Assembly: GCF_014204985.1 (NCBI RefSeq)
Contig: NZ_JACHMP010000001.1
Coordinates: 6,696,001-6,760,000 of the forward strand
Direction: 5' to 3'
Length of the DNA stretch: 64,000 bases
Origin: Streptosporangium becharense
GTDB taxonomy: Bacteria > Actinomycetota > Actinomycetes > Streptosporangiales > Streptosporangiaceae
Shown here: in pieces, positions 31,195 to 42,095 of the stretch
Position numbering within the stretch: position 1 is the stretch's first letter
Layout: every line of letters begins with the position of its first letter
The notes under the pieces: generated by a model
What the model was told of the DNA's origin: nothing
The model's input: the letters and a program-made list of their open reading frames with translations, nothing else
The model's database searches: none
Made by a program: the position numbers and the translations under genes

Positions 31195-33090
31195 ATGCGA
31201 GTGCACTACCCCCGCACTCCCCACCTGCCCTGGTCGCCGGGAGCGTCCTCGGACGACGTGCGCGCCGGCGGCCTGTCGGGACTGGTGGGCCGGGAGGTCG
31301 TCGTCACCGAGAAGCTCGACGGGGAGAACACCACCCTGTATCCGGACGGGCTGCACGCCCGGTCGCTCGACTCGGCGCACCATCCGTCCCGCGCGTGGGT
31401 CAAGGCCCTGCACGGCAGAATCGCCCGTTTCATCCCGCCGGGCCGGCGGGTGTGCGGGGAGAACCTGTACGCCCGGCACTCGGTCGGGTACGAGGACCTG
31501 GAGAGCTGGTTCTACGCCTTCTCGGTCTGGGACGGCGACCACTGCCTCGACTGGGATCCGACCGTCCGCTTCGTGCGGGGACTGGGTCTGCCGGTCCCGC
31601 GGGTGCTGTGGCGTGGCGTCTTCGACGAACGGGCGCTGCGGGCACTGCGCCTGGACACGGCGCGGCAGGAGGGATACGTCGTCCGGACCGTCGAGGGGTT
31701 CCGCCGGGAGGAGTTCGCGTACCGCGTGGCCAAATGGGTACGCGCCGGGCATGTGGCGACGGACGGGCACTGGATGTTCGCACCCGTCGTCGAGAACGGC
31801 CTGAGCCCGGCCGCCGCGCTGTGGGAGGTGCGTTCGGGGGCGGTTCCCGGCGTTCCGTCGCTGCTGGCGGCGCTGGGGATGACGGCCGACGACCCCGGTG
31901 AGCCCGGCGGGGCGGAACCGTTCGCCGCCGGGAACGTCACAGCCGGGCTCGACGTCGCCGGGCCCGGCGGGGCCGATGCCGAGCGCGCCGAGGCGGCCGT
32001 GGCCGACGTCTCCGCCCGGCTCGGCCTGCTGGGCAGGACGGGGGACGCCAGGCTGGCGGGCGTACTGGCGGCCCTGCTGCACGACGTGGGCAGGGCCCGC
32101 CTGGCGCCCCGGCTGGTGGCCCCCCTCGGCATGCCCCTGGCGCGGCGCGTCGCCGACCTGGCCGGGCTGCACGCGATCCTGCACCGGCCCTTCCCCGACG
32201 AGGAGCGCCGGGGCGGCCTGGTGCGGCTGGCAGCCGCGGCAGACCTGGGGGTCCTGCACGCGGTCGCCGCCGCGGTCCTGGCCGGGTGCGGCGACGGTGA
32301 CGCCGTCGCCGCCCGCGAGCAGGTCGACTGGTCCGAACTGCACGCGGAGGAGGCCGGGCTGCTCGGCGAGGCGCCGCTGGAGCCGTTGCGCGCGGGCCTG
32401 CGCCTGGCACTCGGCGGGCAGGGCTCCGGGGCGGCCGGTGACGGGCCGGCACCCGGCGGGGACGGTTCCGGAGGGGACGGTTCCGGAGGGGACGCCCCCG
32501 ACGTGGCGGACCGGTGCTGGGCCGAGACCCGCGAGGCGTACGCGCTGGGCCGCATCGCCACGGCGGCGGAGGCGTCGGCGCTGACCTGGCGGTGGAGATC
32601 CGGCGGATTCCCCCGGCTCGTCGTCATGGTGGGGCCGTCGGGCAGTGGGAAGAGCACCTTCGCCCGGAACATCCCGAGCACCGGCGTCGTCTCGCTCGAC
32701 GACCTGCGCCAGGCCCGCGGGTCCCGGTCGGACCAGCGGGCCAACCCGGAGGTCCTCCGTGAGGGCCTGCACCGCCTCGACACGCTCCTGTCGGGTGGCG
32801 GGACCGTCGTCTGGGACGCCACCGCCCTGAACGCGGCCCAGCGTTCCCTGGTGCACGCCGTGGCCCGCCGCCGCGACGCGCTCACGACGCACGCGGTCAT
32901 GCTGGTCCCCGAGGAGACGCTGACCCGGCGCAACGCCGGCCGCGCGGACCGGGTGCCGCCGGAGGTGCTCTCCGCCCAGCTCCGCCGTTTCTCCCCGCCC
33001 TACCCCGGGGAGGCGCACCGCACGTGGTACATCGGACCGGAGGGGGACGTACGCGACGTCGCCGGAGCCCTCGACGGCGGGGAGGGGTGA
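31195..33090 (+). CDS. RNA repair protein: RNA ligase - HD - polynucleotide kinase fusion
   Basis: A 631-residue fusion. Residues 1-220 form an RNA ligase nucleotidyltransferase: motif I is T-E-K40-L-D-G-E-N-T (KxDG, AMP-lysine), motif IV E-G-Y-V-V-R, and motif V A-K-W-V-R. A middle part contains L-L-H296-D-V-G, an HD-type phosphohydrolase signature. After a Gly-rich linker (with G-G-D-G-S repeats) comes a P-loop kinase: G-P-S-G-S-G-K486-S-T, S-L-D-D-L-R-Q and V-V-W-D-A-T, like T4-type 5'-OH polynucleotide kinases. Together these could heal and seal broken RNA. GGGAG precedes ATG 31195. The next gene starts 2 bp after its stop. Confidence 0.83.
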   Translation: MRVHYPRTPHLPWSPGASSDDVRAGGLSGLVGREVVVTEKLDGENTTLYPDGLHARSLDSAHHPSRAWVKALHGRIARFIPPGRRVCGENLYARHSVGYEDLESWFYAFSVWDGDHCLDWDPTVRFVRGLGLPVPRVLWRGVFDERALRALRLDTARQEGYVVRTVEGFRREEFAYRVAKWVRAGHVATDGHWMFAPVVENGLSPAAALWEVRSGAVPGVPSLLAALGMTADDPGEPGGAEPFAAGNVTAGLDVAGPGGADAERAEAAVADVSARLGLLGRTGDARLAGVLAALLHDVGRARLAPRLVAPLGMPLARRVADLAGLHAILHRPFPDEERRGGLVRLAAAADLGVLHAVAAAVLAGCGDGDAVAAREQVDWSELHAEEAGLLGEAPLEPLRAGLRLALGGQGSGAAGDGPAPGGDGSGGDGSGGDAPDVADRCWAETREAYALGRIATAAEASALTWRWRSGGFPRLVVMVGPSGSGKSTFARNIPSTGVVSLDDLRQARGSRSDQRANPEVLREGLHRLDTLLSGGGTVVWDATALNAAQRSLVHAVARRRDALTTHAVMLVPEETLTRRNAGRADRVPPEVLSAQLRRFSPPYPGEAHRTWYIGPEGDVRDVAGALDGGEG

Positions 33091-33092
33091 GC

Positions 33093-36000
33093 ATGCGGAC
33101 GAGCGAGGAGATCTACCACCGGATCCGCTGGGACGCGCGCTTCGATCCGGCGCGGTTCGTGCTGGGAGTCAACGTGCGTGGCGCCGCTCCCAAGCGTGTG
33201 CCGTTGCCCGCGTTCGTCCCCGGAGGGGACATCCCCTGGCACCGGATCCTGTTCGTCGAGGCGGACGGCGAGGTGGTCTGGGACCGGGCGTCGGGTGTCG
33301 ACCGCGTCGACTCCTCGGGTGCCGGCCGGGTGCGGGAGCCGCGCAGGCTCCGGGCGCCGTTCTTCACGGCCGGGACACCGTTCGCCTGGGATCCGGTCGC
33401 CGGGTGGCGTCCCGCGGAAGCCGTGCCGCCCGGCAGGGCGACGGCGACGGCGGCGCGGTTGCGCGTGCTCACCTGGAACACCCTGTGGGACCGCTACGAC
33501 GGCGACCGGATCGACACCGCCCGGCGCAGGCCGCTGCTGCTGGAGGCGTTGGAGCGGGCCGACGCCGACGTCATCGCGTTGCAGGAGGTCGAGACCGGAC
33601 TGCTCGACATGCTGCTGCGGGCCTCGTGGGTCCGCTCCGGCTACACGCTGGGCACCGACCCCAGGCGCCGGGACGTCGACGACAGCGGGCTGCTCATCCT
33701 CAGCCGCCTGCCCGTGCGGGAGGCGGGCGGATGCGTCCTCGGACCGTTCAAGGCCGTGGCGGCCGTCACCGTGGAGTCCGCCGCCGGGCCGGTCGTGGTG
33801 GCGGCCACGCACCTGACCAGTGACCACACCCAGGACGGCCCCGCCAGGCGCGAGGCCGAACTCGCCCGGCTCGCCGACGCGCTGGCCGGTGTGGACGGGG
33901 ACGTGATCCTGCTGGGCGACTTCAACGACGGCGGGAGCGGGCCTGAGACGGCGCTGGGCCTGCGGGACGCCTGGACGGAGGTCCGCGGGCCCGGCGACGC
34001 GACCGCGACCTTCGACCCGCTGGTCAACCCGCTGGCGGCGATCTCGACGATCTCCGGCCGGGCGGTCCGGCTCGACCGTGTCCTGCTGCGCGGCCCCGGC
34101 CTGCGGGCCGTCGCCGCGACGCTGAAAGGCGATTCACCCGCGACCGCGGACGGCCTGTTCGTGTCGGACCACTACGGTGTCGCCGCGGACATCGCCGTCG
34201 GCGACGGCGCCGACGAGCCGGAGGAGCCCGGGAAGCCCGCCGTCCTCGACATGTGGCCGACGGCGCGGACGGCACTGGCGTGGATCCCGCCGGAGGACCT
34301 CTGGCCGGCGATCCAGGAGATCCGGCGCAGGCACGATCCGCAGGCCGGCAGATGGCCGCCGCACGTCACGGTGATGTTCGGCTTCGTCCCGGAGTCCGCC
34401 TTCGAGGAGGCGGCCCCGATCGTGGCCGCCGCAGCGGCCGCGACCGCCCCGTTCACCGCCCGGCTCGAAGGCGTGCGCGCCTTCTCGCACGGGGACGACT
34501 CCACGGTCTGGCTCGACCCGGCCGCGGCCGGGCCGGAGGAATGGGCCGCGCTGCGCCACGCGCTGGAGCGGGGGTTCCCCCGTTGCCGGGGCCGCGCCGA
34601 GGGCTACACCCCGCACCTGACCCTCGGCAGGACGCGGGAGCCGGAGCGGGTCGCCGCCGAATGCGCGGCACGACTCGGCGGAGTCTCCACGCGGGTGGAG
34701 GAACTGGTCCTGCTGTCACGCCGGGGTGCGGAACCCATGCTTCCCCGGGCGAGCGTGGCCCTGGGAACGGGAGAGGTGCGCTGGCTCGACCACGAACCGC
34801 GCACCACGGAGCCCGGACCGCGCACCACGGAGCCCGGACCGCGCACCACGGAGCCCGGACCGCGCACCACGGAGCCCGGACCGCGTACTCCGGGGTCCGG
34901 CCCGCGGGCGGAGGACGGCCGCGGGGAGACACGGGCGCTCCGCGTCGCGGAACGGGTGCGGGCCGCGCTGCCGGAGGGCGTCGTCCACGTCACCGGGTCG
35001 CGGCGCCTGGACTGCGCCTTGCCCGGCGCCGACCTGGACCTGGTGGCGGCGCTGCCCGGGGAGGCCGACCTCGGCGACGTCCGGGCCCGGGTGGAGGCGG
35101 CGCTGCCGGAGGCGGCGGGGATGCGGTACGTGACCGGTGCCCGGGTTCCAGGGCTGCGGCTGCGGGCCGGCGACCTGGACGTCGACCTGATCGTCGTCTC
35201 GACCGGGGACGTCGCCCCCGCGGAGGCGGTCGCGCGCCGCGCCGAGCTGGGAGAGGCCGCCGCGATCGCGCTCAGCGCGGTCGCCGACGCCGACGCGGTG
35301 CTCGCCGCGGCCGGTGAGCACCGGGCCGCCTTCGTCTCCCTGGCCGTGGAGGTGAAGGCGTGGGCGAAGGCGCGAGGGCTGGACTCGGCCCCGTTCGGCG
35401 GGCTGCCGGGCGTGGCCTGGGCGGTCCTGGCGGCGCGGACGGTGCGCGAGGCCGGCGATCTCCCGCCCGGCGACCTGCTCCGTCACTTCTTCGGCACGTG
35501 GGCCGCGTGGGACTGGCGGCACCCGGTCGCGCTCCTTCCGGCGGCCCTCCCGCCGGAGCCGGGGGAGCCGCAGACCGGACACACGAAGGGGGAGTCGCCG
35601 GCCGGCCCGGAGGAGGTCGTCGGCGCGGCCGTCACGATCATGACTCCCACGGCCCCGGTCCGCTCCTGCACCGAGCAGGTCGGCGCCGGCTGGAGGGACC
35701 TGCTGACGCGGGAGCTCTACGACGCCTGGGAGATCACCGAGGCGGCGGCGGAGAGCCGCCGCGACCCCAGGCCCGAACTGCCGGCGCCTCCGCCGCACCG
35801 GCGGCACGCGGCGTGGGCGGTCGTGACCGTACGAGGGGCACCCGGCGAGGATCTCGGCGTGATGCTGGGCCGCGTCCGGGGGCGGGTGCGTGCCCTGCTC
35901 ACCTCGCTGGAGCGTGCCGGGGTCCGCGACGCGCACGCCTGGCCCCGGCCGTCCGAGACCGGGCCGGAGCTGGTGCGGTTCGCGATCGGGCTCGGCCGCA

Positions 36001-36110
36001 CGCCGCCGGACGCTGCGGGGCTCGCCGAGATCGCCGGCCCGTGGGCGGAGGGCCTGCGCGGGGTCACCGTCGAGTGGGCGGAGTGCGGCGAGGTGCCGAC
36101 GCTCCGCTGA
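33093..36110 (+). CDS. RNA repair protein: MJ1316 - EEP - 2H phosphoesterase - nucleotidyltransferase fusion
   Basis: A 1005-residue multidomain protein. Residues 1-80 match the MJ1316 (former DUF504) RNA cyclic-end recognition domain (S-E-E-I-Y-H-R-I-R-W-D, with I-P-W-H-R-I). Residues about 122-370 are an endonuclease/exonuclease/phosphatase domain (L-T-W-N-T-L-W-D, A-L-Q-E-V-E, L-L-G-D-F-N-D, S-D-H-Y). Residues about 385-565 are a 2H (2'-5' RNA ligase-like) phosphoesterase with H424-V-T-V and H508-L-T-L. After a repetitive linker, residues about 610-1005 resemble a poly(A) polymerase/CCA-type nucleotidyltransferase with its RNA-binding end (G635-S-R-R, A-D-L-D-L-V). It follows the ligase gene with GGAGGGG before ATG. 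Predicted role: processing 2',3'-cyclic phosphate ends before sealing. Confidence 0.8.
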   Translation: MRTSEEIYHRIRWDARFDPARFVLGVNVRGAAPKRVPLPAFVPGGDIPWHRILFVEADGEVVWDRASGVDRVDSSGAGRVREPRRLRAPFFTAGTPFAWDPVAGWRPAEAVPPGRATATAARLRVLTWNTLWDRYDGDRIDTARRRPLLLEALERADADVIALQEVETGLLDMLLRASWVRSGYTLGTDPRRRDVDDSGLLILSRLPVREAGGCVLGPFKAVAAVTVESAAGPVVVAATHLTSDHTQDGPARREAELARLADALAGVDGDVILLGDFNDGGSGPETALGLRDAWTEVRGPGDATATFDPLVNPLAAISTISGRAVRLDRVLLRGPGLRAVAATLKGDSPATADGLFVSDHYGVAADIAVGDGADEPEEPGKPAVLDMWPTARTALAWIPPEDLWPAIQEIRRRHDPQAGRWPPHVTVMFGFVPESAFEEAAPIVAAAAAATAPFTARLEGVRAFSHGDDSTVWLDPAAAGPEEWAALRHALERGFPRCRGRAEGYTPHLTLGRTREPERVAAECAARLGGVSTRVEELVLLSRRGAEPMLPRASVALGTGEVRWLDHEPRTTEPGPRTTEPGPRTTEPGPRTTEPGPRTPGSGPRAEDGRGETRALRVAERVRAALPEGVVHVTGSRRLDCALPGADLDLVAALPGEADLGDVRARVEAALPEAAGMRYVTGARVPGLRLRAGDLDVDLIVVSTGDVAPAEAVARRAELGEAAAIALSAVADADAVLAAAGEHRAAFVSLAVEVKAWAKARGLDSAPFGGLPGVAWAVLAARTVREAGDLPPGDLLRHFFGTWAAWDWRHPVALLPAALPPEPGEPQTGHTKGESPAGPEEVVGAAVTIMTPTAPVRSCTEQVGAGWRDLLTRELYDAWEITEAAAESRRDPRPELPAPPPHRRHAAWAVVTVRGAPGEDLGVMLGRVRGRVRALLTSLERAGVRDAHAWPRPSETGPELVRFAIGLGRTPPDAAGLAEIAGPWAEGLRGVTVEWAECGEVPTLR
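34801..34905 (+). repeat. 21-bp tandem repeat (4 perfect copies plus 1 diverged) in linker
   Basis: Four identical 21-bp units at 34801, 34822, 34843 and 34864 encode the heptapeptide R-T-T-E-P-G-P. A diverged fifth unit (34885-34905) follows. They sit between the 2H and nucleotidyltransferase domains and keep the frame, so the copy number only changes linker length. Confidence 0.95.
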
Positions 36111-36177
36111 GCACGGCCCTCACCCGCCCCGGGGGCTTGGACGCCGACCGGTCTGTCCGCGTGGGGCCCACGGCACC

Positions 36178-36780
36178 TCAGGCGGGCGGGCAGCCCAGGC
36201 CGCGCAGGACGAACCCGGAGACGAGCTCCTCGGCCTCGTCCGCCGTCACCGCGCCGCTGAGCAGGGGGACCCGCTCGGCGCCGATGACGGCGAGGATCAT
36301 GCGCGCGGTGGCGGTCACGTCGGCGGCCCGGAAGTCGCCGGACGCCACCCCGCTGTCGATGATTCCGGTCAGGATGCGTTGCATCGGCTCGACGTGGTCG
36401 GCCAGGCGCTGGTACGCGTCGGGGCCCAGCGCGGCCGACAGGTCGGCGGGGCCGGGGTGCGGGTGGGCGAGCAGCCCGGCCAGCTGGAGCCTGACGAACA
36501 CCCGCAGCCGCTCGGCGGGGGTCGCCCGCTCGGGCAGCTCCCGCTCGTAGCTGTCGATGAAGTAGTGCGTCACCCGCTCGGTGAAGGCCAGCAGCAGCGC
36601 GGCCTTGTCGGGGAAGTAGTTGTACAGGACGGTGCGGGTGATGCCGGCCTCGCCGGCCACGTCCGTCATCGAGATGGTGTCGATGCCCTGCTCGCGGATG
36701 AGACGCGAGACCGCCCGCAGGATGCGTTCACGCGTCTGAGTGCGGTGCTCGCCGATGGTCGCGGCCGAAATGCGGGGCAT
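36178..36780 (-). CDS. TetR family transcriptional regulator
   Basis: A 200-residue TetR protein. HTH: M-T-D-V-A-G-E-A-G-I-T-R-T-V-L-Y-N-Y-F-P-D-K, near residues 35-56. The C-terminal domain fits the common TetR_C type. ATG 36780 was preferred over the longer frame to 36876 because similarity starts at M-P-R-I-S. It is downstream of, and on the same strand as, heme oxygenase (196-bp gap) and may control it through the paired palindromes at 37660-37714. Confidence 0.9.
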   Translation of the reverse strand: MPRISAATIGEHRTQTRERILRAVSRLIREQGIDTISMTDVAGEAGITRTVLYNYFPDKAALLLAFTERVTHYFIDSYERELPERATPAERLRVFVRLQLAGLLAHPHPGPADLSAALGPDAYQRLADHVEPMQRILTGIIDSGVASGDFRAADVTATARMILAVIGAERVPLLSGAVTADEAEELVSGFVLRGLGCPPA

Positions 36781-36976
36781 CGTCCCATGGTCGCACAGTG
36801 TCCGGAACCGTGGGCGGGCATCCCGGCGCACCTCGGCACCGCGACCGGGCGTCCCGGCGGGCCCGGGGAGGGGCACGTACGTTGCCGCGTAGACGTCGGT
36901 GGCGTCCGGGCGTCCTGGCGGGTCCCGGGAAGGGGCGGCCGGGCGGGACCTCGGGGGCGGACACCGGGAGGAGGGC

Positions 36977-37630
36977 TCAGGCGACGAGTTCGGCGCGCGC
37001 CACCCGGCCCAGTTCGGCCAGGACCTCGGTGTTGAGCAGGTAGGCGAGCTTCGTCTCGCGGACCAGCCGGCGCTTCTCCGCCTCGTCGAGGGGCAGCGCG
37101 TCCAGCCGGGCCCGGTACTCGTTCTTGAATCGGGGCAGGCTGCCGATCCCGTCGAAGAGGTAGAAGTCGACGCCGCCGCCCGGCCGGTAGCCGTAAATCT
37201 TCTGCAGTTCCATCCGGATGAACTGCCCGCCGGACAGGTCCCCCATGTAGCGGGTGTAGTGGTGGGCGATGTAGCCGGCGGGCCAGTCGGCGACCTGGTT
37301 GATGCGGGCGACCAGGGTGAGCGTCGGCTTGGACGGCTCGATCCTGGATCGCCAGCCGGACCCGTAGACCGTCTCCAGGTCGCGGACCAGCGCCTCCTCC
37401 CGGTAGAGCTCGGGGAAGACGAACGATCCGGCGACGGGGTCGGCGGCGAGCGCGCGGGAGGCGCTCTCCAGGGCGACGTAGGCGAAGTAGTGCTGGGCGA
37501 CCAGTTCGCCGTACGCCTCCGGGCTGAGCCGGCCCGCCATCAGCGCTTTGAGGTAGCTGCCGTCCTCGGCGGACTCGTGGTCTCCCCAGGTGGCGTTCCT
37601 GAGGACTTCGGAGAACGGCGCATCGCTCAT
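36977..37630 (-). CDS. hmuO: Heme oxygenase (biliverdin-producing)
   Basis: A 217-residue HO-1-type heme oxygenase that opens heme to biliverdin, CO and Fe2+. The proximal-His segment is W-G-D-H-E-S-A-E, and the distal helix has the diagnostic Y-M-G-D-L-S-G-G-Q. A-H-H-Y-T-R-Y precedes it, as usual. GGAG lies 6 nt before ATG 37630. No heme-uptake genes are next to it in the window. It could serve iron recovery or supply heme degradation for stress control. Confidence 0.94.
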   Translation of the reverse strand: MSDAPFSEVLRNATWGDHESAEDGSYLKALMAGRLSPEAYGELVAQHYFAYVALESASRALAADPVAGSFVFPELYREEALVRDLETVYGSGWRSRIEPSKPTLTLVARINQVADWPAGYIAHHYTRYMGDLSGGQFIRMELQKIYGYRPGGGVDFYLFDGIGSLPRFKNEYRARLDALPLDEAEKRRLVRETKLAYLLNTEVLAELGRVARAELVA

Positions 37631-37659
37631 GATCACTCCGCGGCGAGGGGGAATTTTCA

Positions 37660-37714
37660 TGACAAAGTGTCACAAAGGCTGAGATGTCCGTCAAGTCGAT
37701 GACGACACCCTGTC
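37660..37714. promoter_or_regulatory. Paired GACA-N3-TGTC palindromes upstream of heme oxygenase
   Basis: TGACA-AAG-TGTCA (37660-37672) and GACA-CCC-TGTC (37704-37714) are the same operator-like design and lie 30 bp ahead of the hmuO start, 42 bp apart. The size fits a TetR-type dimer site, and a TetR gene is close by. Binding is inference. Confidence 0.5.
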
Positions 37715-37837
37715 ATCAACCGCTCTCACGTGCGGGAATGTCCGCAGTTGCCTGGGCTTTCGCGTCTTCGATTACAGAATTACGATCGCTCACGGCGAAC
37801 ACGCTCAAGCTCGGGAACAATCACGGACTCCCATTAA

Positions 37838-37856
37838 TTGAGTGTGTACAACTCAA
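37838..37856 (+). promoter_or_regulatory. HAIR element (HspR binding site) ahead of lon
   Basis: TTGAGT-GTGTACA-ACTCAA is a perfect inverted repeat with a 7-bp spacer and matches the HAIR consensus CTTGAGT-N7-ACTCAAG apart from the outermost base pair. It ends 14 bp before the lon ATG. HspR represses lon in streptomycetes, so heat-shock derepression is expected here. Confidence 0.85.
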
Positions 37857-37870
37857 CCTTTGGAGTGCAC

Positions 37871-40240
<2,370 letters not shown>

Positions 40241-40255
40241 CCCGGCCCACCCGCC

Positions 40256-40292
40256 GGGCGGCCCGTCCCCGGTTCTCGGGGGCGGGCCGCCC
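40256..40292 (+). terminator. Terminator hairpin of lon
   Basis: GGGCGGCCCGTCCCC and GGGGGCGGGCCGCCC pair over 14-15 bp around a short loop, 16 bp after the lon stop. It could also end the convergent gene at 40402. Confidence 0.75.
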
Positions 40293-40401
40293 GTCATGAC
40301 CGGCCCACCGAGCCGGGCCGCCGGACGCCCGGTCCGGCGGGCCGGGGTACCGGATAGCCGGTCCCGCGGGCCGGGACGCCGGTGACGGGACACCGCCCGG
40401 C

Positions 40402-41898
40402 CTACTCCTCCCCGGCCGCCTGCTTGCGGTAGACCTGGGTCTCGATGTCGAGGCTGATCTCGCATCCCGTGCGGAAGTAGTACTCCTCCGCCTCCTGGAA
40501 CATGTCCTCGGCGACCTTCTGCGAACGCACGAAGGACAGCAGGCTCCACCCCTCCCGCCGCCCCAGGAGGATCTCGTCCTGGCCGAGGACCGGTTCGGGG
40601 CCGCCGGTGTTGCGCAGCGTCGTCGCGAAACGTCTCTCCAGCACGAGACCGAACTCCCCGGCCCGCCGCGGCAGGTCGGTCAGGACGGTGCGGTCCCCGG
40701 TGTAGTGGCGGTCGTGCGCCTCCACCAGGGAGCGGATCTCGTCGGGTCCGCGGAAGCTGTCGTCGTTGACGTCGACCACGTACAGCAGCCCGCCGGGCCG
40801 CAGCACCCGCGCCATCTCCATCAGAGCCAGGTCAGGACTGCTGAGGTGGACGAAGAGGAAGTTCGCCGTGATCACATCGTGTGACGAGTCCGGCTCACCG
40901 GTGGCGTACGCGCTGCCCCGCCGGAAGGTCAGCTCCGGAAAGGCGGACCGTGCCCTGGCGAGCAGCTGGGAGGAGGGTTCGACACCCTGGACGCGATATC
41001 CGGAGAGGACCTTCTCCTTCGCGACCGCCGCCAGGTAGTCCCCGGGCCCGGTACCGATGTCGAGCAGCGACGCGGGCGCCGGGGGGAAGGGCGTCGCCGC
41101 CAGACGGGGACGCTGTTCGGCGATCATCATCTGCCCCTGCGCGGCCAGCCGGGGCAGTTCGTCCGTCAGCGACAGCGGCTCCAGGTAGTTGTTCTCGGTC
41201 ATGAGGGTGTTCCAGGCCAGCAGGTCGTCACGCCCGCTGTCGGCGAGGAACCGGACGAGCGAGGGGACCGTCAGCCGGCGGCCGTCACTCGCTGCTCTCT
41301 TGCTCAGCGCCCGGTGCTCGGCGTAGAACTCCTCCATGGCCTCGCGGCCCTCCACCACCATCACCGTCATGGCGTCGTCACCGGAGCCGATGTCGGCGTG
41401 CCGGACGAAACCGCGGCGGACGTACCGGTCGGCGAGCCGACGATGGGATCCCCGGATGATGAGGAAGAAACGGGCCGGTCGCAGGGATTCGCAGATCTGC
41501 CGCATCATCGCGGTGCCGAGCTGCTCGGTGACGAGGCGGCCCCGGTACTCGGCGAGCTCCACCCGCTTGCCGATCTGGACGCTCAGCCCGTCCACCTTGG
41601 GCAGGCGCAGGTCGGCCAGTTCGGGTGCCCCCGGCTCGTAGAGGTAGGCGGCTATCGCCCCCACCATCGTCTCGCCGGACATGGCGCACAGGTGAAGGGC
41701 GTCCGCATCCCTCTCGTGATGCACCATGTCCTCGCCGAAGCCCTGCTCGCCGGTGAACACGCGCCGTCGGAGCTCGATGATCTGCTCCCGGGCCTCATGC
41801 CCCTCAACCCATCGCGCCTGGATCTCGGCCTCGTCCTGCATCGTTGACAACTCCCACGGACCGGAATGCTGGTCCTGCGAGACTCGCCGACGGCGCAT
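40402..41898 (-). CDS. GNAT-like acyltransferase fused to SAM-dependent methyltransferase
   Basis: A 498-residue protein with two parts. Residues about 25-200 resemble a GNAT/autoinducer-synthase-like acyltransferase (E-L-R-R-R-V-F-T-G-E-Q-G near residue 39, L-G-T-A-M-M-R near 124, and R-R-L-A-D-R-Y). Residues about 270-440 are a class I methyltransferase: L-L-D-I-G-T-G-P-G-D-Y (motif I), V-E-P-S-S, and V-L-R-P-G-G-L-L-Y-V-V-D. The last 50 residues do not resemble either domain. AAGGAG lies 6 nt before ATG 41898. There are no pathway neighbours. Substrates are unknown; a small-molecule or signal biosynthesis role is possible. Confidence 0.72.
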   Translation of the reverse strand: MRRRRVSQDQHSGPWELSTMQDEAEIQARWVEGHEAREQIIELRRRVFTGEQGFGEDMVHHERDADALHLCAMSGETMVGAIAAYLYEPGAPELADLRLPKVDGLSVQIGKRVELAEYRGRLVTEQLGTAMMRQICESLRPARFFLIIRGSHRRLADRYVRRGFVRHADIGSGDDAMTVMVVEGREAMEEFYAEHRALSKRAASDGRRLTVPSLVRFLADSGRDDLLAWNTLMTENNYLEPLSLTDELPRLAAQGQMMIAEQRPRLAATPFPPAPASLLDIGTGPGDYLAAVAKEKVLSGYRVQGVEPSSQLLARARSAFPELTFRRGSAYATGEPDSSHDVITANFLFVHLSSPDLALMEMARVLRPGGLLYVVDVNDDSFRGPDEIRSLVEAHDRHYTGDRTVLTDLPRRAGEFGLVLERRFATTLRNTGGPEPVLGQDEILLGRREGWSLLSFVRSQKVAEDMFQEAEEYYFRTGCEISLDIETQVYRKQAAGEE

Positions 41899-42095
41899 GG
41901 CATCTCCTTGGTGGCGTTTGGAGAAACTTGTAACTGCTTGTGGTTGAGACCGACCGGCCGTGCCGCGACGGATTCCCGTCGGTCGCAGCCGGCGGCACCG
42001 GGTACCGGGGCCGGGCGGGAAAAACACCGGAGGAGTGATCACTGTCACATTAGATGTCGGGAATAAGGGGAAGAAAGGGTTATGTTGAGGGAGGC

